Below the pieces are notes generated by a model. It was not told the DNA's origin and ran no database searches. It was given only the letters and a program-made list of their open reading frames with translations. From an uncultured Bacteroidales bacterium (lineage in GTDB: Bacteria > Bacteroidota > Bacteroidia > Bacteroidales > Bacteroidaceae): a stretch of DNA of 39,526 nucleotides. The DNA lies in NCBI GenBank assembly GCA_937914945.1, contig CALGJF010000022.1, positions 1 to 39,526 on the forward strand, given 5' to 3'. Shown piece by piece: positions 25,601-34,563 of this stretch (positions are counted from its first letter, which is position 1; the number at the start of each line of letters is the position of its first letter). Made by a program: the position numbers and the translations under genes.

Positions 25601-26512
25601 TTAATCCTTGTTTACATTTACGGTAAATGTCTGATAAGGGAAGTTCAAACCACGTTTGGGGAAAGTCTCATAAACAGCCTTGTTCATATCGAAATATATT
25701 CCCCAATAATCGCCCTGTGCTGCCCACACACGAACAACTATATCTATTGAACTTGCGCTGAGACTGCTCAAAGCAATAAACGGGGCCGCCGGTTTATCCA
25801 AAATGCGGCTGTCGGCAGCTATAAGTTCCTCAATCACAGCCTTTGCCTTCTCGTAGTCATCGCCATAAGAGATAGAGAATGTCATATCAACACGACGCAA
25901 AGACTCGCGCGAATAGTTATTGATTATACCGGTCGACAGAGGGCCATTGGGCACAAGTATTGTTTTGTTATCGCCTGTCTGAACAAGAGTGTTGAATATC
26001 TGTATCTCCTTCACCGTACCTATCTGCCCCTGTGCTTCGATAAAATCACCCACCTTGAAAGGACGGAACAAAAGGATTATCACACCACCGGCAAAGTTCT
26101 GCAAGGTGCCACTCAGTGCCATACCTATGGCAACACCGGCCGATGCAAAAAGTGCAATGAACGAAGATGTATCAATACCCAAAATGCTGATTATTATCAC
26201 CAGGAGAATTATCAATGCAACCACATCGATAAAACTCAAAAGGAATGTGCGCACAGTGAGATTGGTATTTTTTTTCTCCATCAACAATTTTACAACGGAG
26301 ATGATACGGCGTGTGAGCCAACGACCAATAAGCCACACCACGGCAACCTTCAATAATTTCCAACCAAGTGAAAGAGCAAACGTTACAACAATATTTGTAA
26401 CCTCGGCAACAGTGAGCCCCGATACTGCGGCAATAGCACCATCAAGTTTTGCAACAGCATCAACAGAATCACTTGCAGCGGCGGCTGTTGCCATAATAAA
26501 ATCAAGAATCAT
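25601..26512 (-). CDS. small-conductance mechanosensitive channel (MscS family)
   Basis: A 303-residue channel that opens under membrane tension to release osmolytes. After an Ala-rich N-terminus, three membrane helices (about 28-135) lead to the pore helix GVAIGMALSGTLQNFAGGVIILLFRPFKVGDFIEAQGQIGTV-like region, the MscS signature, and a beta/cytoplasmic vestibule domain. It begins 12 bp after the bcp stop, so the two form an operon. A second, larger MscS relative (YbdG type) lies at 34564. Confidence 0.93.
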   Translation of the reverse strand: MILDFIMATAAAASDSVDAVAKLDGAIAAVSGLTVAEVTNIVVTFALSLGWKLLKVAVVWLIGRWLTRRIISVVKLLMEKKNTNLTVRTFLLSFIDVVALIILLVIIISILGIDTSSFIALFASAGVAIGMALSGTLQNFAGGVIILLFRPFKVGDFIEAQGQIGTVKEIQIFNTLVQTGDNKTILVPNGPLSTGIINNYSRESLRRVDMTFSISYGDDYEKAKAVIEELIAADSRILDKPAAPFIALSSLSASSIDIVVRVWAAQGDYWGIYFDMNKAVYETFPKRGLNFPYQTFTVNVNKD

Positions 26513-26524
26513 AGTAATATAAAT

Positions 26525-26977
26525 TTATTTGGTTTCCAATATCTGTTTTGCGGCGTTCTTGGTATCCACTTTTGTAATCACACGCTCAATCTTTCCACAT
26601 CCATCAATCACAAACGTGGTACGTATGATACCCATGTATTCACGCCCTGCCATTTTTTTAAGCCCCCATGCACCAAAAGCCTCAATGGTACGCTTGTCGG
26701 TGTCGGCAATAAGAGGGAAGTTCAGTTGTTGCTTCTCTTTGAAACGCGTGTGCGAAACGGCACTGTCGGCACTCACACCCACCACGGCATAGCCCGCAGC
26801 AATCAAGTCGCTCATGCCATCGCGCAAAGAGCAAGCCTCGGCGGTACAGCCCGGCGTGCTATCTTTGGGATAGAAATAAAGCACAAGACGACGACCGCTG
26901 TAATCGCTCACACGTATCTCGTTACCCTGCTCATCTACCCCTAAGAAATCGGGAGCCACATCACCTGCTTGCAACAT
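26525..26977 (-). CDS. bcp: thiol peroxidase, Bcp/PrxQ type
   Basis: A 150-residue thioredoxin-dependent peroxiredoxin reducing hydrogen peroxide and alkyl hydroperoxides. The start at 26977 (MLQAGDVAPDF) matches family beginnings; an ATG four codons upstream is possible. YFYPKDSTPGCTAEACSLRDG holds the peroxidatic Cys44 and resolving Cys49 five residues apart. Co-transcribed with the MscS channel. The -7 box lies inside an inverted repeat at 27012-27046. Confidence 0.94.
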   Translation of the reverse strand: MLQAGDVAPDFLGVDEQGNEIRVSDYSGRRLVLYFYPKDSTPGCTAEACSLRDGMSDLIAAGYAVVGVSADSAVSHTRFKEKQQLNFPLIADTDKRTIEAFGAWGLKKMAGREYMGIIRTTFVIDGCGKIERVITKVDTKNAAKQILETK

Positions 26978-27011
26978 AGTTATATGCATTATTTAGAATT
27001 GTTATAGAAAA

Positions 27012-27047
27012 ATCTTTGCACACGATGTAAAATCGCGTGCAAAGATA
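27012..27047 (-). promoter_or_regulatory. inverted repeat holding the bcp -7 box and ending the DsbA-family gene
   Basis: Arms of 15 bp (27012-27026/27032-27046) with one mismatch, followed on the minus strand by TTTTTC, look like a terminator for the DsbA-family gene. The upstream arm contains the bcp -7 box TATCTTTG (27040-27047). Confidence 0.6.
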
Positions 27048-27071
27048 CAACATTTTTGGCAAATAAAAAAG

Positions 27072-28043
27072 CTATCCGCCTTCCATTGTAGCAATCTCTT
27101 CCATGGTAAGGGGCTTATAATCCTTATGATGTTTATGATACAATATAAAGCCGTTGCCACGAGGCCTCATGGCCACATCACCCTGCGCTATAAGCTCTTC
27201 AATCACATCGGGCAACCCTTTGTAAGACTCCACGTTAAGAGCCGACTTGCCGCTTATGCGTTGCATGCAAAACGCCGTAGCTATCTCCACGGGATATACA
27301 CTGCCATAATGTTCAATGTACCGTGCCACATTCTGCACCGTGGGAGCAAATTCATCGGCATCGGCCAACGCTATCTTGCCATAAGTTATATGCGATATAT
27401 TCTGCATTATGGTATCGAAGGATGTAAAACCGCGCAACAGCACCTCTGTTCCCTTATACTCTATCATATACGTGGGGAATGTGTGTACATCGTATCGCTT
27501 GCACAACGCTTTACCATCATCGAATATGCGATGGACCTCACGGCTTGCCATCAACTCCTTGAACCGCTGCGGCTCAAAACCCTCTGTTGCAGCAAGGTCG
27601 GCAAGCACATCCAAGTCGCATGTACGCGCCATATCAACAGCTGTTGCCTCTTGCATACGGCGCAGGAACCTCTTGGGGCAAACATCCTCGCCATTTGCCT
27701 TATGCTTATAAACCGTAGCTGCGATATATGCAATATTCTGCGGAGCTGTGGAACGATGCTCCTCACTGAAAAGCCTCAACCCCTTATCGCCCACAGGCAT
27801 ACCATGCACAGCCGAAGCCTCGCTCCATACCTTGTGCATATTTCTATTCGAAAGCGCAATATCGCCTCCAATACCAAGCCTGCGGTTGCTGAATGTGGTT
27901 ATATCCTCTATCATACAACCCATTACATAAGAAATCTCCACTTTGTCGCCCAAGCGATACTCCAACGCCCTCATCATAGGCACACTACCCCAACACCATG
28001 TGCAAACAGGGTCTGCAAAAACTGTAATCTTCAAATTCTTCAT
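27072..28043 (-). CDS. DsbA-family thioredoxin-fold protein
   Basis: A 323-residue protein with the active-site motif CTWCWG (Cys14 and Cys17) directly after the first beta strand, an inserted helical region, and the cis-Pro loop HTFPTYMIEYKG. No signal peptide is seen, so it is cytoplasmic, like FrnE or the Spx adaptor YjbH/SpxH. The C-terminal third (about 245-323) has a short winged-helix-like segment (GLPDVIEELIAQGDVAMRPRG) that may bind a partner. It is adjacent to bcp, hinting at thiol redox stress, but a terminator/promoter hairpin separates them. Confidence 0.8.
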   Translation of the reverse strand: MKNLKITVFADPVCTWCWGSVPMMRALEYRLGDKVEISYVMGCMIEDITTFSNRRLGIGGDIALSNRNMHKVWSEASAVHGMPVGDKGLRLFSEEHRSTAPQNIAYIAATVYKHKANGEDVCPKRFLRRMQEATAVDMARTCDLDVLADLAATEGFEPQRFKELMASREVHRIFDDGKALCKRYDVHTFPTYMIEYKGTEVLLRGFTSFDTIMQNISHITYGKIALADADEFAPTVQNVARYIEHYGSVYPVEIATAFCMQRISGKSALNVESYKGLPDVIEELIAQGDVAMRPRGNGFILYHKHHKDYKPLTMEEIATMEGG

Positions 28044-28094
28044 TGTTCTTTTTTATATATAAGAACAGATGGCGTGGCAAAAAGGTTGAGCATA

Positions 28095-28131
28095 AAAAGA
28101 AAAACGGGCTGCACTTCAAATGCAGCCCGTT
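28095..28131 (-). terminator. terminator of bamD-rpoZ-DUF4293
   Basis: An 11-bp perfect stem (28103-28113/28121-28131) followed on the minus strand by TTTTCTTTTT. Confidence 0.9.
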
Positions 28132-28166
28132 ATATCACTATTGGCAACAATGCCACTATCAGCAGT

Positions 28167-28646
28167 TTAATCCCTCAAACGGAAACCCGAAGCTTTGGCA
28201 AGGATTTTTGCCTCGGTGCGGCGGGTCGACAGGAACGAAAGTACATTCAACACTATCGCCGTAAAGGGGAACATGAGCGCAGCCTCCAAACTGAGCGTAG
28301 TCGCAGAATCATCGCTATTTATAATAAGGAGTACATAAATAAACAACAAAATGTAATATCCCGTGAGCAAAAGCACCGACAGGATGGAACTCCTTTTTTG
28401 CAATTCAAAATTACTGAACAGCGACACAAACAGCCCAAAAGCATTTACCATAGCTGCCACTATCAGCACCACGCCAAGGGCAACCACCGAATAAGAGGCA
28501 GAGCCGTCGGGTTTAAGGAGAGAGAAATTCTCCAAAGTGTACGTAGCACCGCTTGGAGCCAACACATGCAACAGACTGCTGCACATTGTAACAACAAGCA
28601 ATGCCGCTGCCAGCAAATAGTATAGCTGATAAAAACGTAACTTCAT
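28167..28646 (-). CDS. DUF4293 membrane protein
   Basis: A 159-residue protein with four predicted helices (about 8-28, 52-74, 88-108, 120-140) and a positively charged C-terminal tail (RRTEAKILAKASGFRLRD). It is a Bacteroidota-specific family of unknown function found after the omega subunit gene; here it begins 2 bp after the rpoZ stop. No catalytic motif is visible. Confidence 0.85.
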   Translation of the reverse strand: MKLRFYQLYYLLAAALLVVTMCSSLLHVLAPSGATYTLENFSLLKPDGSASYSVVALGVVLIVAAMVNAFGLFVSLFSNFELQKRSSILSVLLLTGYYILLFIYVLLIINSDDSATTLSLEAALMFPFTAIVLNVLSFLSTRRTEAKILAKASGFRLRD

Positions 28647-28648
28647 GA

Positions 28649-28984
28649 TTAAGCCTCCTCTGCGGCCTCTTTTGAAGGATCGCGGAAATACACTTTACCC
28701 TCAATAAACTCCTGAGCAGCAATAAGAGTGGGTTTAGGCAGTCTCTCGTAGAAACGAGAAATCTCTATCTGCTCATGGTTCTCGAACTGCTCTTCGAGGT
28801 TATCTGTTGTGGAAGAGAACTCGTTGAGTTTCTTCAATAACTCATCCTTCATCTCGGCAGCTATCTGGTTTGAACGCTTGCCAATGATTGCCACCGACTC
28901 ATAAACATTACCTGTTTCGCCTACAAAATCTGCCATATTACGTGTAACAGTGTTTGTGGGAGCATTGCTTTTCTTGTAATCCAT
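28649..28984 (-). CDS. rpoZ: RNA polymerase omega subunit, Bacteroidota type
   Basis: A 111-residue omega/RpoZ protein that aids beta' folding. It shows GNVYESVAIIGKRSNQIAAEMKDELLKKL, the conserved helix pair of the family. The C-terminal part (RLPKPTLIAAQEFIEGKVYFRDP) is specific to Bacteroidota. It lies between bamD and the DUF4293 gene in a tight unit. Confidence 0.9.
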   Translation of the reverse strand: MDYKKSNAPTNTVTRNMADFVGETGNVYESVAIIGKRSNQIAAEMKDELLKKLNEFSSTTDNLEEQFENHEQIEISRFYERLPKPTLIAAQEFIEGKVYFRDPSKEAAEEA

Positions 28985-29023
28985 ATGCTATATTAAATTA
29001 AATTTATATTCGTAAAAACCGGT

Positions 29024-29836
29024 TTATTCGCCTATCCTCTCAAGCGATTTTTTATAATACTTTTCGGCCTCGGCCATATATTTGCTTGTTGGGAACTCGT
29101 TCTTGAACGCATAGAACTCGTCTATCGTCTCGCGATAGCGCTCGGGTTGCAGTTCGCGCACACTTTTGTCGGCCATCTGATAGCGTGCCCGCAGAATAAG
29201 TATATACAAGTCCTCGCGCAGTTTTGTATAGGGATAATCCTTCAATGCGTTCTGTGCAGTTATTATGCAAGCCTGGTAATTATTGGCTATGTAAGCATTG
29301 TAATCGCCAAGGTCATAATATAGTTTTGCCGAGAGATAATCCTTCATCACAAGGATATCGTGCATCTCAAACATCATGTCCTGCGCCTCCTTCGTATATT
29401 TGCTCGACGGATAATACTCCATAAACAGTTGCAACTCCTCTATTGCAGTGTAGGTATCACTCTGGTCAAGTTCCGGTTCGGGAACATTCTTATAAAGAGA
29501 TTTACCGGAGTAGAAACGGGCTATTTCGGCATAATTACCACGGGGATAGTTGGTATAGCAAGCCTTAAAGCATTGTGCCGCCGTTGTGTAGTCGCGCGAA
29601 TCATAATAACACATGGCAAGGAGGAACATCGACTCATCGGCCTTATCGCTACCCTTTAACAGCGTTACCACACTCTCTATCAGTGTAGCAGCCTTGTTGT
29701 AGTCCCCTTTCATATAAAGAGCCTTTGCCTCCTCGTATTTATACTCAACATCGTTCATCTTCAACACCTTGTTGTACGAATCGCACGATGCAAGAGCAAA
29801 CACGGCAAGCAATATTATGTATAAAAATCTATTCAT
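29024..29836 (-). CDS. bamD: outer-membrane assembly lipoprotein BamD
   Basis: A 270-residue lipoprotein of the beta-barrel assembly machine. The start at 29836 (MNRFLYIILLAVFALASC) gives a signal with lipidated Cys18; an ATG five codons upstream is less likely. About five TPR-like helical pairs follow, including DYNKAATLIESVVTLLKG and FMEYYPSSKYTKEAQDMM-type units. The length fits BamD/ComL. First gene of bamD-rpoZ-DUF4293, with a -7 box at 29913-29920. Confidence 0.92.
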   Translation of the reverse strand: MNRFLYIILLAVFALASCDSYNKVLKMNDVEYKYEEAKALYMKGDYNKAATLIESVVTLLKGSDKADESMFLLAMCYYDSRDYTTAAQCFKACYTNYPRGNYAEIARFYSGKSLYKNVPEPELDQSDTYTAIEELQLFMEYYPSSKYTKEAQDMMFEMHDILVMKDYLSAKLYYDLGDYNAYIANNYQACIITAQNALKDYPYTKLREDLYILILRARYQMADKSVRELQPERYRETIDEFYAFKNEFPTSKYMAEAEKYYKKSLERIGE

Positions 29837-29912
29837 ATAAAATTCATTCATAAAAATATGGCGGTACGGCTTGCATAAAAGCCTTCAATCGCAATAAATC
29901 ACAAATTGCCTG

Positions 29913-29920
29913 CAAAGATA
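29913..29920 (-). promoter_or_regulatory. -7 box of bamD-rpoZ-DUF4293 (TATCTTTG)
   Basis: Consensus match on the minus strand, 76 bp upstream of the chosen ATG. Confidence 0.55.
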
Positions 29921-30047
29921 GCATTTTTCGGGCGGAATTGCAACCATTTTCTTGTTATTATTTATAAGAAAATAAATAAAGAAACATAAAAAAGGGAAAC
30001 ATATACAAAAGAGAGGGCATGCAATATTTACACTGAATAAAATTTTG

Positions 30048-30055
30048 TATATTCG
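30048..30055 (+). promoter_or_regulatory. -7 box of uvrB (TATATTCG)
   Basis: TAnnTTCG variant on the plus strand, 20 bp upstream of the ATG; the start point would fall about 30061, leaving a short leader. Confidence 0.5.
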
Positions 30056-30075
30056 CATCCCACAAAGGAAGAACC

Positions 30076-32112
30076 ATGAATTTCAAGTTAGAATCACCAT
30101 ACACGCCCATGGGCGACCAGCCCACCGCCATAGCCCAGCTTGTAGAGGGAGTGCGAAACGGCACACCCGCACAAACACTTTTAGGCGTAACAGGCTCGGG
30201 CAAAACCTTTACAATAGCCAATGTGATAAAGGAGATTAACCGCCCCACACTCATATTGAGCCACAACAAAACACTTGCCGCGCAGCTATACAATGAATTC
30301 AAAGGCTTCTTCCCAAATAACGCCGTGGAATACTATGTATCATACTACGACTACTATCAACCCGAAGCATACATACCCACCAGCGACACCTACATAGAGA
30401 AAGACCTCGCCATAAACGGCGAGATAGACAAGTTGCGTCTTTCTGCCACTTCGGCCCTGCTGTCGGGGCGCAAAGACGTTGTTGTAATATCCTCGGTATC
30501 ATGTATATATGGCATGGGCAACCCTGCCGACTTCTATAACAATGTAATTGAGGTGCGCGTGGGCGACAAACTCGACCGCAATGTATTCCTGCGCAAGCTG
30601 GTGAGCAGCCTCTACACCCGCAACGACATAGACCTGAACCGCGGCAATTTCCGCGTAAAAGGCGACACCGTTGAGGTGAGCCTCGCATACAGCGATCACA
30701 TACTGCGCGTAACATTTTGGGACGACGACATCGACGGCATAGAGGAGATTGACGGCGAAACAGGCGTGCGCCTCACCACCTTCGACGACTACAAGATATA
30801 TCCCGCCAACCTCTTTATGACCACCAAAGAGAGCACCGAGCGAGCCATAAAGGAGATAGAAAAAGACCTTGCCGAGCGCGAAGAGTACTTCCGCGAAGTG
30901 GGCAAGTCGCTTGAAGCAAAGAGGCTGCACGAAAGGGTAACCTACGATATTGAAATGCTGCGCGAGCTTGGGCACTGTTCGGGCATAGAGAACTACTCGC
31001 GCTATTTCGACGGCCGCGAGCCGGGCACCCGCCCATACTGCCTGCTCGACTTTTTCCCCGATGATTTTCTCTTAATCATCGACGAAAGCCATGTGAGCGT
31101 GCCACAAATACACGCTATGTATGGCGGCGACCGCGCCCGCAAGAGCAACCTTGTGGAGTACGGCTTTCGCCTGCCGGCAGCCTTTGACAACCGCCCGTTG
31201 AAATTTGAAGAATTCACACAACTCACCCATCAGGTAATCTATGTTAGCGCCACCCCTGCCGACTACGAACTTGCCGAGAGCGAGGGTATTGTGGTGGACC
31301 AGGTAATACGCCCCACAGGCCTGCTGGACCCCATCATCGAGATACGCCCCGTGGAAAACCAAGTAGATGACCTCATGGAGGAGATACAGCTGCGTGTGGA
31401 ACGTGGGGAGCGCGTGCTTGCAACCACAGTGAGCAAGCGCATGGCCGAAGAACTAACCGAATATCTGCAAAAACACGGCGTGCGCTGCAACTACATACAC
31501 AGCGATGTAGAGACACTCGAACGCATACAGATAATGACCGACTTGCGCGAAGGCATTTATGATGTACTTATAGGAGTAAACCTACTGCGCGAAGGTCTCG
31601 ACCTACCCGAAGTATCCCTTGTAGCCATCCTCAATGCCGACTACGCCGGATTCCTGCGCGACCATCGCTCGCTCACCCAAACTGCCGGCCGTGCAGCCCG
31701 CAATGTAAACGGCATGGTTATTCTATATGCCGACAAGATAACCGAAGGCATACAGAAAACCATAGACGAAACCACGCGCCGTCGCACCAAGCAGATGGCA
31801 TACAATAAAGAACATGGCATCACCCCCACCCCGATAAAAAAGGAGATAAGCAACGCCCTTATACAAGAAAAGAGGGAGAAAGAGGGGCCCAACGCCACAC
31901 CGCGTTTCTATTCCGAAGAGAACACACCCGTTGCCATAGCCTGCGACCCCATTGTGGAATACATGAGTGCCGACCAGCTGAAAAAGAGCATAGAACGCAC
32001 CAAGCGTCTCATGCAAGAGGCTGCCGACAGAATGGAGTTCATAGAGGCGGCACAATACCGCGACGAGATGTTCAAGTTGCAAGAGTTGCTTAAAAGCAAG
32101 GCGAAGCAGTAG
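30076..32112 (+). CDS. uvrB: excinuclease ABC subunit B
   Basis: A 678-residue damage-recognition helicase of nucleotide excision repair, which works with UvrA and UvrC. Walker A is GVTGSGKT (37-44). The DNA-clamping beta-hairpin contains YYVSYYDYYQPEAYIP (about 90-107). DESHV is the Walker B box, and GVNLLREGLDLPEVSL and QTAGRAARN are the later helicase motifs. The C-terminal UVR motif (EFIEAAQYRDEMFKLQ) recruits UvrC. Length is normal. Monocistronic; a CCCCTGCAGGGG palindrome at 32115-32126 follows the stop but lacks a U-tract. Confidence 0.98.
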   Translation: MNFKLESPYTPMGDQPTAIAQLVEGVRNGTPAQTLLGVTGSGKTFTIANVIKEINRPTLILSHNKTLAAQLYNEFKGFFPNNAVEYYVSYYDYYQPEAYIPTSDTYIEKDLAINGEIDKLRLSATSALLSGRKDVVVISSVSCIYGMGNPADFYNNVIEVRVGDKLDRNVFLRKLVSSLYTRNDIDLNRGNFRVKGDTVEVSLAYSDHILRVTFWDDDIDGIEEIDGETGVRLTTFDDYKIYPANLFMTTKESTERAIKEIEKDLAEREEYFREVGKSLEAKRLHERVTYDIEMLRELGHCSGIENYSRYFDGREPGTRPYCLLDFFPDDFLLIIDESHVSVPQIHAMYGGDRARKSNLVEYGFRLPAAFDNRPLKFEEFTQLTHQVIYVSATPADYELAESEGIVVDQVIRPTGLLDPIIEIRPVENQVDDLMEEIQLRVERGERVLATTVSKRMAEELTEYLQKHGVRCNYIHSDVETLERIQIMTDLREGIYDVLIGVNLLREGLDLPEVSLVAILNADYAGFLRDHRSLTQTAGRAARNVNGMVILYADKITEGIQKTIDETTRRRTKQMAYNKEHGITPTPIKKEISNALIQEKREKEGPNATPRFYSEENTPVAIACDPIVEYMSADQLKKSIERTKRLMQEAADRMEFIEAAQYRDEMFKLQELLKSKAKQ

Positions 32113-32905
32113 TACCCCTGCAGGGGAGAAAGAAACAATGTTTTGTCATTGTCATGCCAAACGTATGTGAGGTATCCTTGTACTCTGTACTCTGTTGGCT
32201 TCGCCCAAGTTGCTCTTGCTCGGCATAGTAAAAGTAAACTTTTTCTCTGCACTCGCTTACTCGCAACTTTCTCTATTTATAAATTCCTCGGTGGCCCATG
32301 AGCTGTTCTTTATTTCATCTTATTTTTTTACCTCCTTTTTGTCGCACAAAAAGGAGCAAAAAGGCCCGGCACCAATGTCTCAGTCGTTTTTACCTCTTGC
32401 TCGTAAATTACTATGTAATATTACTCGTTCGGTAAAATCTTGCTGTTCGCTGCTTGTCGCAATAGCTTGGGGCGGGGCAACTCGCTGCGCTCAAACATAT
32501 CCCCGCCTTTTCCTGCGCATTGCTCGGCATCTCTCTGTGAGCCATTAACGGTGCCAGTGGTTTTTAGAATTACTTTTGCGTGTGTATAGTCTATTGTCAT
32601 GCGGAACTAATGTGAGGCATCTCTGTAATTGCTTGCAGTTGAGATCCCTCACTTCGTATCGGGATGACATTGGCAAAATATAGTTGTGTTATGCCGAGCG
32701 GATGTGAGGCATCCAAAAACAGAGAACACAGATATATCTCACATACGTTCAGGATGACATTTTTACATTTAATACAACATTTTACACACAAACTTAAACG
32801 AAACACACACATAAATACATCAATCTGTTGCAGGATTCATTTTTTTATTTCACTTTTGCAAGCGCAAAAAAGATTAACCACTAAAAAATATAAGCACAGA
32901 ACACC
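32113..32905. other. 793-bp gene-free region with dispersed-repeat-like sequence
   Basis: No gene is supported. The bulk is the repeat island at 32149-32760. The last 145 bp (32761-32905) is A/T-rich leader of the lyase gene; a poor -7 match (CACTTTTG) lies near 32849-32856. Confidence 0.7.
32149..32760. repeat. composite repeat island with three TGTCAT...GTGAGGCATC-type units
   Basis: Unit 2 (32594-32670) is a hairpin: TGTCAT (32595-32600) pairs with ATGACA (32664-32669), and GTGAGGCATCTC (32612-32623) with GAGATCCCTCAC (32641-32652) apart from one mismatch. Unit 3 (32685-32760) repeats the ATGTGAGGCATCC word. A left half-unit (32149-32177) shares AACGTATGTGAG with the complement of the right end of unit 3, so the whole 612 bp is bounded by complementary arms. 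Between them are an 11-bp hairpin (32332-32342/32346-32356) and a 7-bp GGCGGGG/CCCCGCC pair. Such sequences are dispersed in Bacteroidales genomes; copy number here is unknown. Confidence 0.65.
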
Positions 32906-34357
32906 ATGTCTCAAATTAAATTTTACAAACAAGAGGAGCAAGTGCCTTTGGAAATGCACAAAGTGCGCGTAGTACAAAAGCTCTACCTACCAACCGTTGA
33001 AGAACGCGTTAAACTCATAAACGAAGCAGGCAACAACACCTTCCTGCTACAAAATAAAGACGTATTCATGGATATGCTCACCGACTCGGGTGTAAACGCA
33101 ATGTCCGACAATCAGGTGGCAGCAATGTTCCAAGCCGACGATTCGTATGCCGGTTCAGAGACCTGTAACCGCTTGATGAAGGTTCTAAAAGAGGTATTCG
33201 GCACAGAATTCTTCTTGCCCGCACATCAAGGCCGCGCTTGCGAGAACATCCTTGCCGAGACATTCGTAAAACCCGGCGACGTGGTCCCCATGAACTACCA
33301 CTTCACCACAACAAAATCACACATCACCCGCCGCGGCGGTTCTGTTGTTGAGGTTATCGACGAGAAAGGCCTTGTTGCCCAGAGCAACAACCCCTTCAAA
33401 GGAAACTTCGACATTGTACGCCTCGAGGAGATTATCAAAGAGGTGGGCCCCGAGCATGTTCCCTTCGTGCGCATCGAGGCAGGCACCAACCTCATAGGTG
33501 GTCAGCCCCTTTCGCTCGACAACATGTTAAAGGTTGCAACCATCTGCAAGAAATATGGCGTAATGAGCGTGCTCGACGCATCGCTCTTGCAGGATAACCT
33601 CTACTTTATAAAGACACGCGAGGAGGCCTGCAAGAATATGAGCATCAAAGAGATTATACGCACACTGAGCGACCAGATGGACCTCATCTACTTCTCGAGC
33701 CGCAAGCTCGGCTTTGCTCGCGGTGGAGCCATTATCTCGAACAACGAACAACTCATCATAAGAATGAAAGAGTTCATCCCCCTTTACGAGGGCTTCCTCA
33801 CATACGGTGGTATGGAGGTACGCTCAATGGAGGCAATGGCAGTGGGCTTGCTCGAGACACTCGACGAGGACATCATCAGCCAAGGCCCCATCTTCATCGA
33901 GCACCTTGTAAAAGAGCTCAACGACTATGGCGTACCCATGATTCTGCCCGCCGGTGGTTTGGGAGCACACATCAACGCAATGGAGTTCCTCAAAGGAATG
34001 CCCCAGAACCAATACCCCGCAGGTGCTCTTGCAGTCGCTCTTTACATTGCCGGTGGTGTTCGCGGTATGGAGCGCGGTACACTATCGGAGCAGCGCGAGC
34101 CCGATGGCAGCGAGCACTTCGCCGAGATGGAGCTTGTGCGCCTTGCCTGCCCCCGCCGCGTGTTCACCCTTTCACAGATTAAATATTGCGCCGACCGCGT
34201 TAAATGGCTCTACGACAACCGCCACCTCATCGGTGGTCTCAAGTGGGTAGAGGAGCCCAACGTGCTACGTTTCTTCTTTGGCCGCCTTGTTCCCATTGGC
34301 GATTGGCAGGAGAAACTTGCAGCAAAATTCCGCGAGGATTTCGGCGACAGCCTATAA
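32906..34357 (+). CDS. tyrosine phenol-lyase / tryptophanase family PLP lyase
   Basis: A 483-residue PLP beta-eliminating lyase that splits an aromatic amino acid to pyruvate, ammonia and phenol or indole. The Schiff-base Lys is K267 in FSSRKLG; the preceding Lys of the usual KK pair is Arg266. YAGS keeps the Tyr of the active site and R412 (VRLACPRRV) matches the carboxylate-binding Arg. Two specificity positions look like tyrosine phenol-lyase: T134 in HFTTT (Thr124 there, Asp137 in tryptophanase) and R390 in MERG (Arg381 there, Ile396 in tryptophanase). The N-terminus carries a short extra segment. The gene is alone, without a permease or TnaC-like leader, and ends in a strong terminator. 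The substrate call is inference from residues. Confidence 0.8.
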   Translation: MSQIKFYKQEEQVPLEMHKVRVVQKLYLPTVEERVKLINEAGNNTFLLQNKDVFMDMLTDSGVNAMSDNQVAAMFQADDSYAGSETCNRLMKVLKEVFGTEFFLPAHQGRACENILAETFVKPGDVVPMNYHFTTTKSHITRRGGSVVEVIDEKGLVAQSNNPFKGNFDIVRLEEIIKEVGPEHVPFVRIEAGTNLIGGQPLSLDNMLKVATICKKYGVMSVLDASLLQDNLYFIKTREEACKNMSIKEIIRTLSDQMDLIYFSSRKLGFARGGAIISNNEQLIIRMKEFIPLYEGFLTYGGMEVRSMEAMAVGLLETLDEDIISQGPIFIEHLVKELNDYGVPMILPAGGLGAHINAMEFLKGMPQNQYPAGALAVALYIAGGVRGMERGTLSEQREPDGSEHFAEMELVRLACPRRVFTLSQIKYCADRVKWLYDNRHLIGGLKWVEEPNVLRFFFGRLVPIGDWQEKLAAKFREDFGDSL

Positions 34358-34380
34358 TTCCCTGTAAACATAAAACTATG

Positions 34381-34418
34381 TGGCCGAGTCAAATATTTCT
34401 CTTGACTCGGCCATTTTT
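34381..34418 (+). terminator. terminator of the PLP lyase gene
   Basis: A 12-bp perfect stem (TGGCCGAGTCAA at 34381-34392 with 34402-34413) followed by TTTTTG. Confidence 0.92.
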
Positions 34419-34516
34419 GTTTAAGGCTCATCTGTAAAGTATGGAGGCTTGCATTATAAAAACAATTTTCTCTCTTTTATCCTCTCGGCGCCGATTCTTT
34501 TTTTGTTTCTTTGTTA

Positions 34517-34524
34517 TATCTTTG
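34517..34524 (+). promoter_or_regulatory. -7 box of the YbdG-type channel gene (TATCTTTG)
   Basis: Consensus match on the plus strand, 39 bp before the chosen ATG at 34564 and downstream of an in-frame ATG at 34441, which is thereby excluded. Confidence 0.6.
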
Positions 34525-34563
34525 CAAGCGAAACATATTCAAGCAAATAATATACCCGCAAAA

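Noticed and set aside
27126..28625. A 499-codon plus-strand open frame
   Set aside because: It is antisense to the DsbA-family and DUF4293 genes and runs through their terminator; its product is rich in Cys, His and Ile with no family pattern. It is a codon-bias shadow, as are the long antisense frames over thrS (9776-10861), sulP (23785-24618), the GT2 (36521-37534) and mtaB (37740-38531).
32195..32548. A 117-codon frame in the uvrB-lyase interval
   Set aside because: It lies within the repeat island, crosses its hairpins and shows no start signal or domain.
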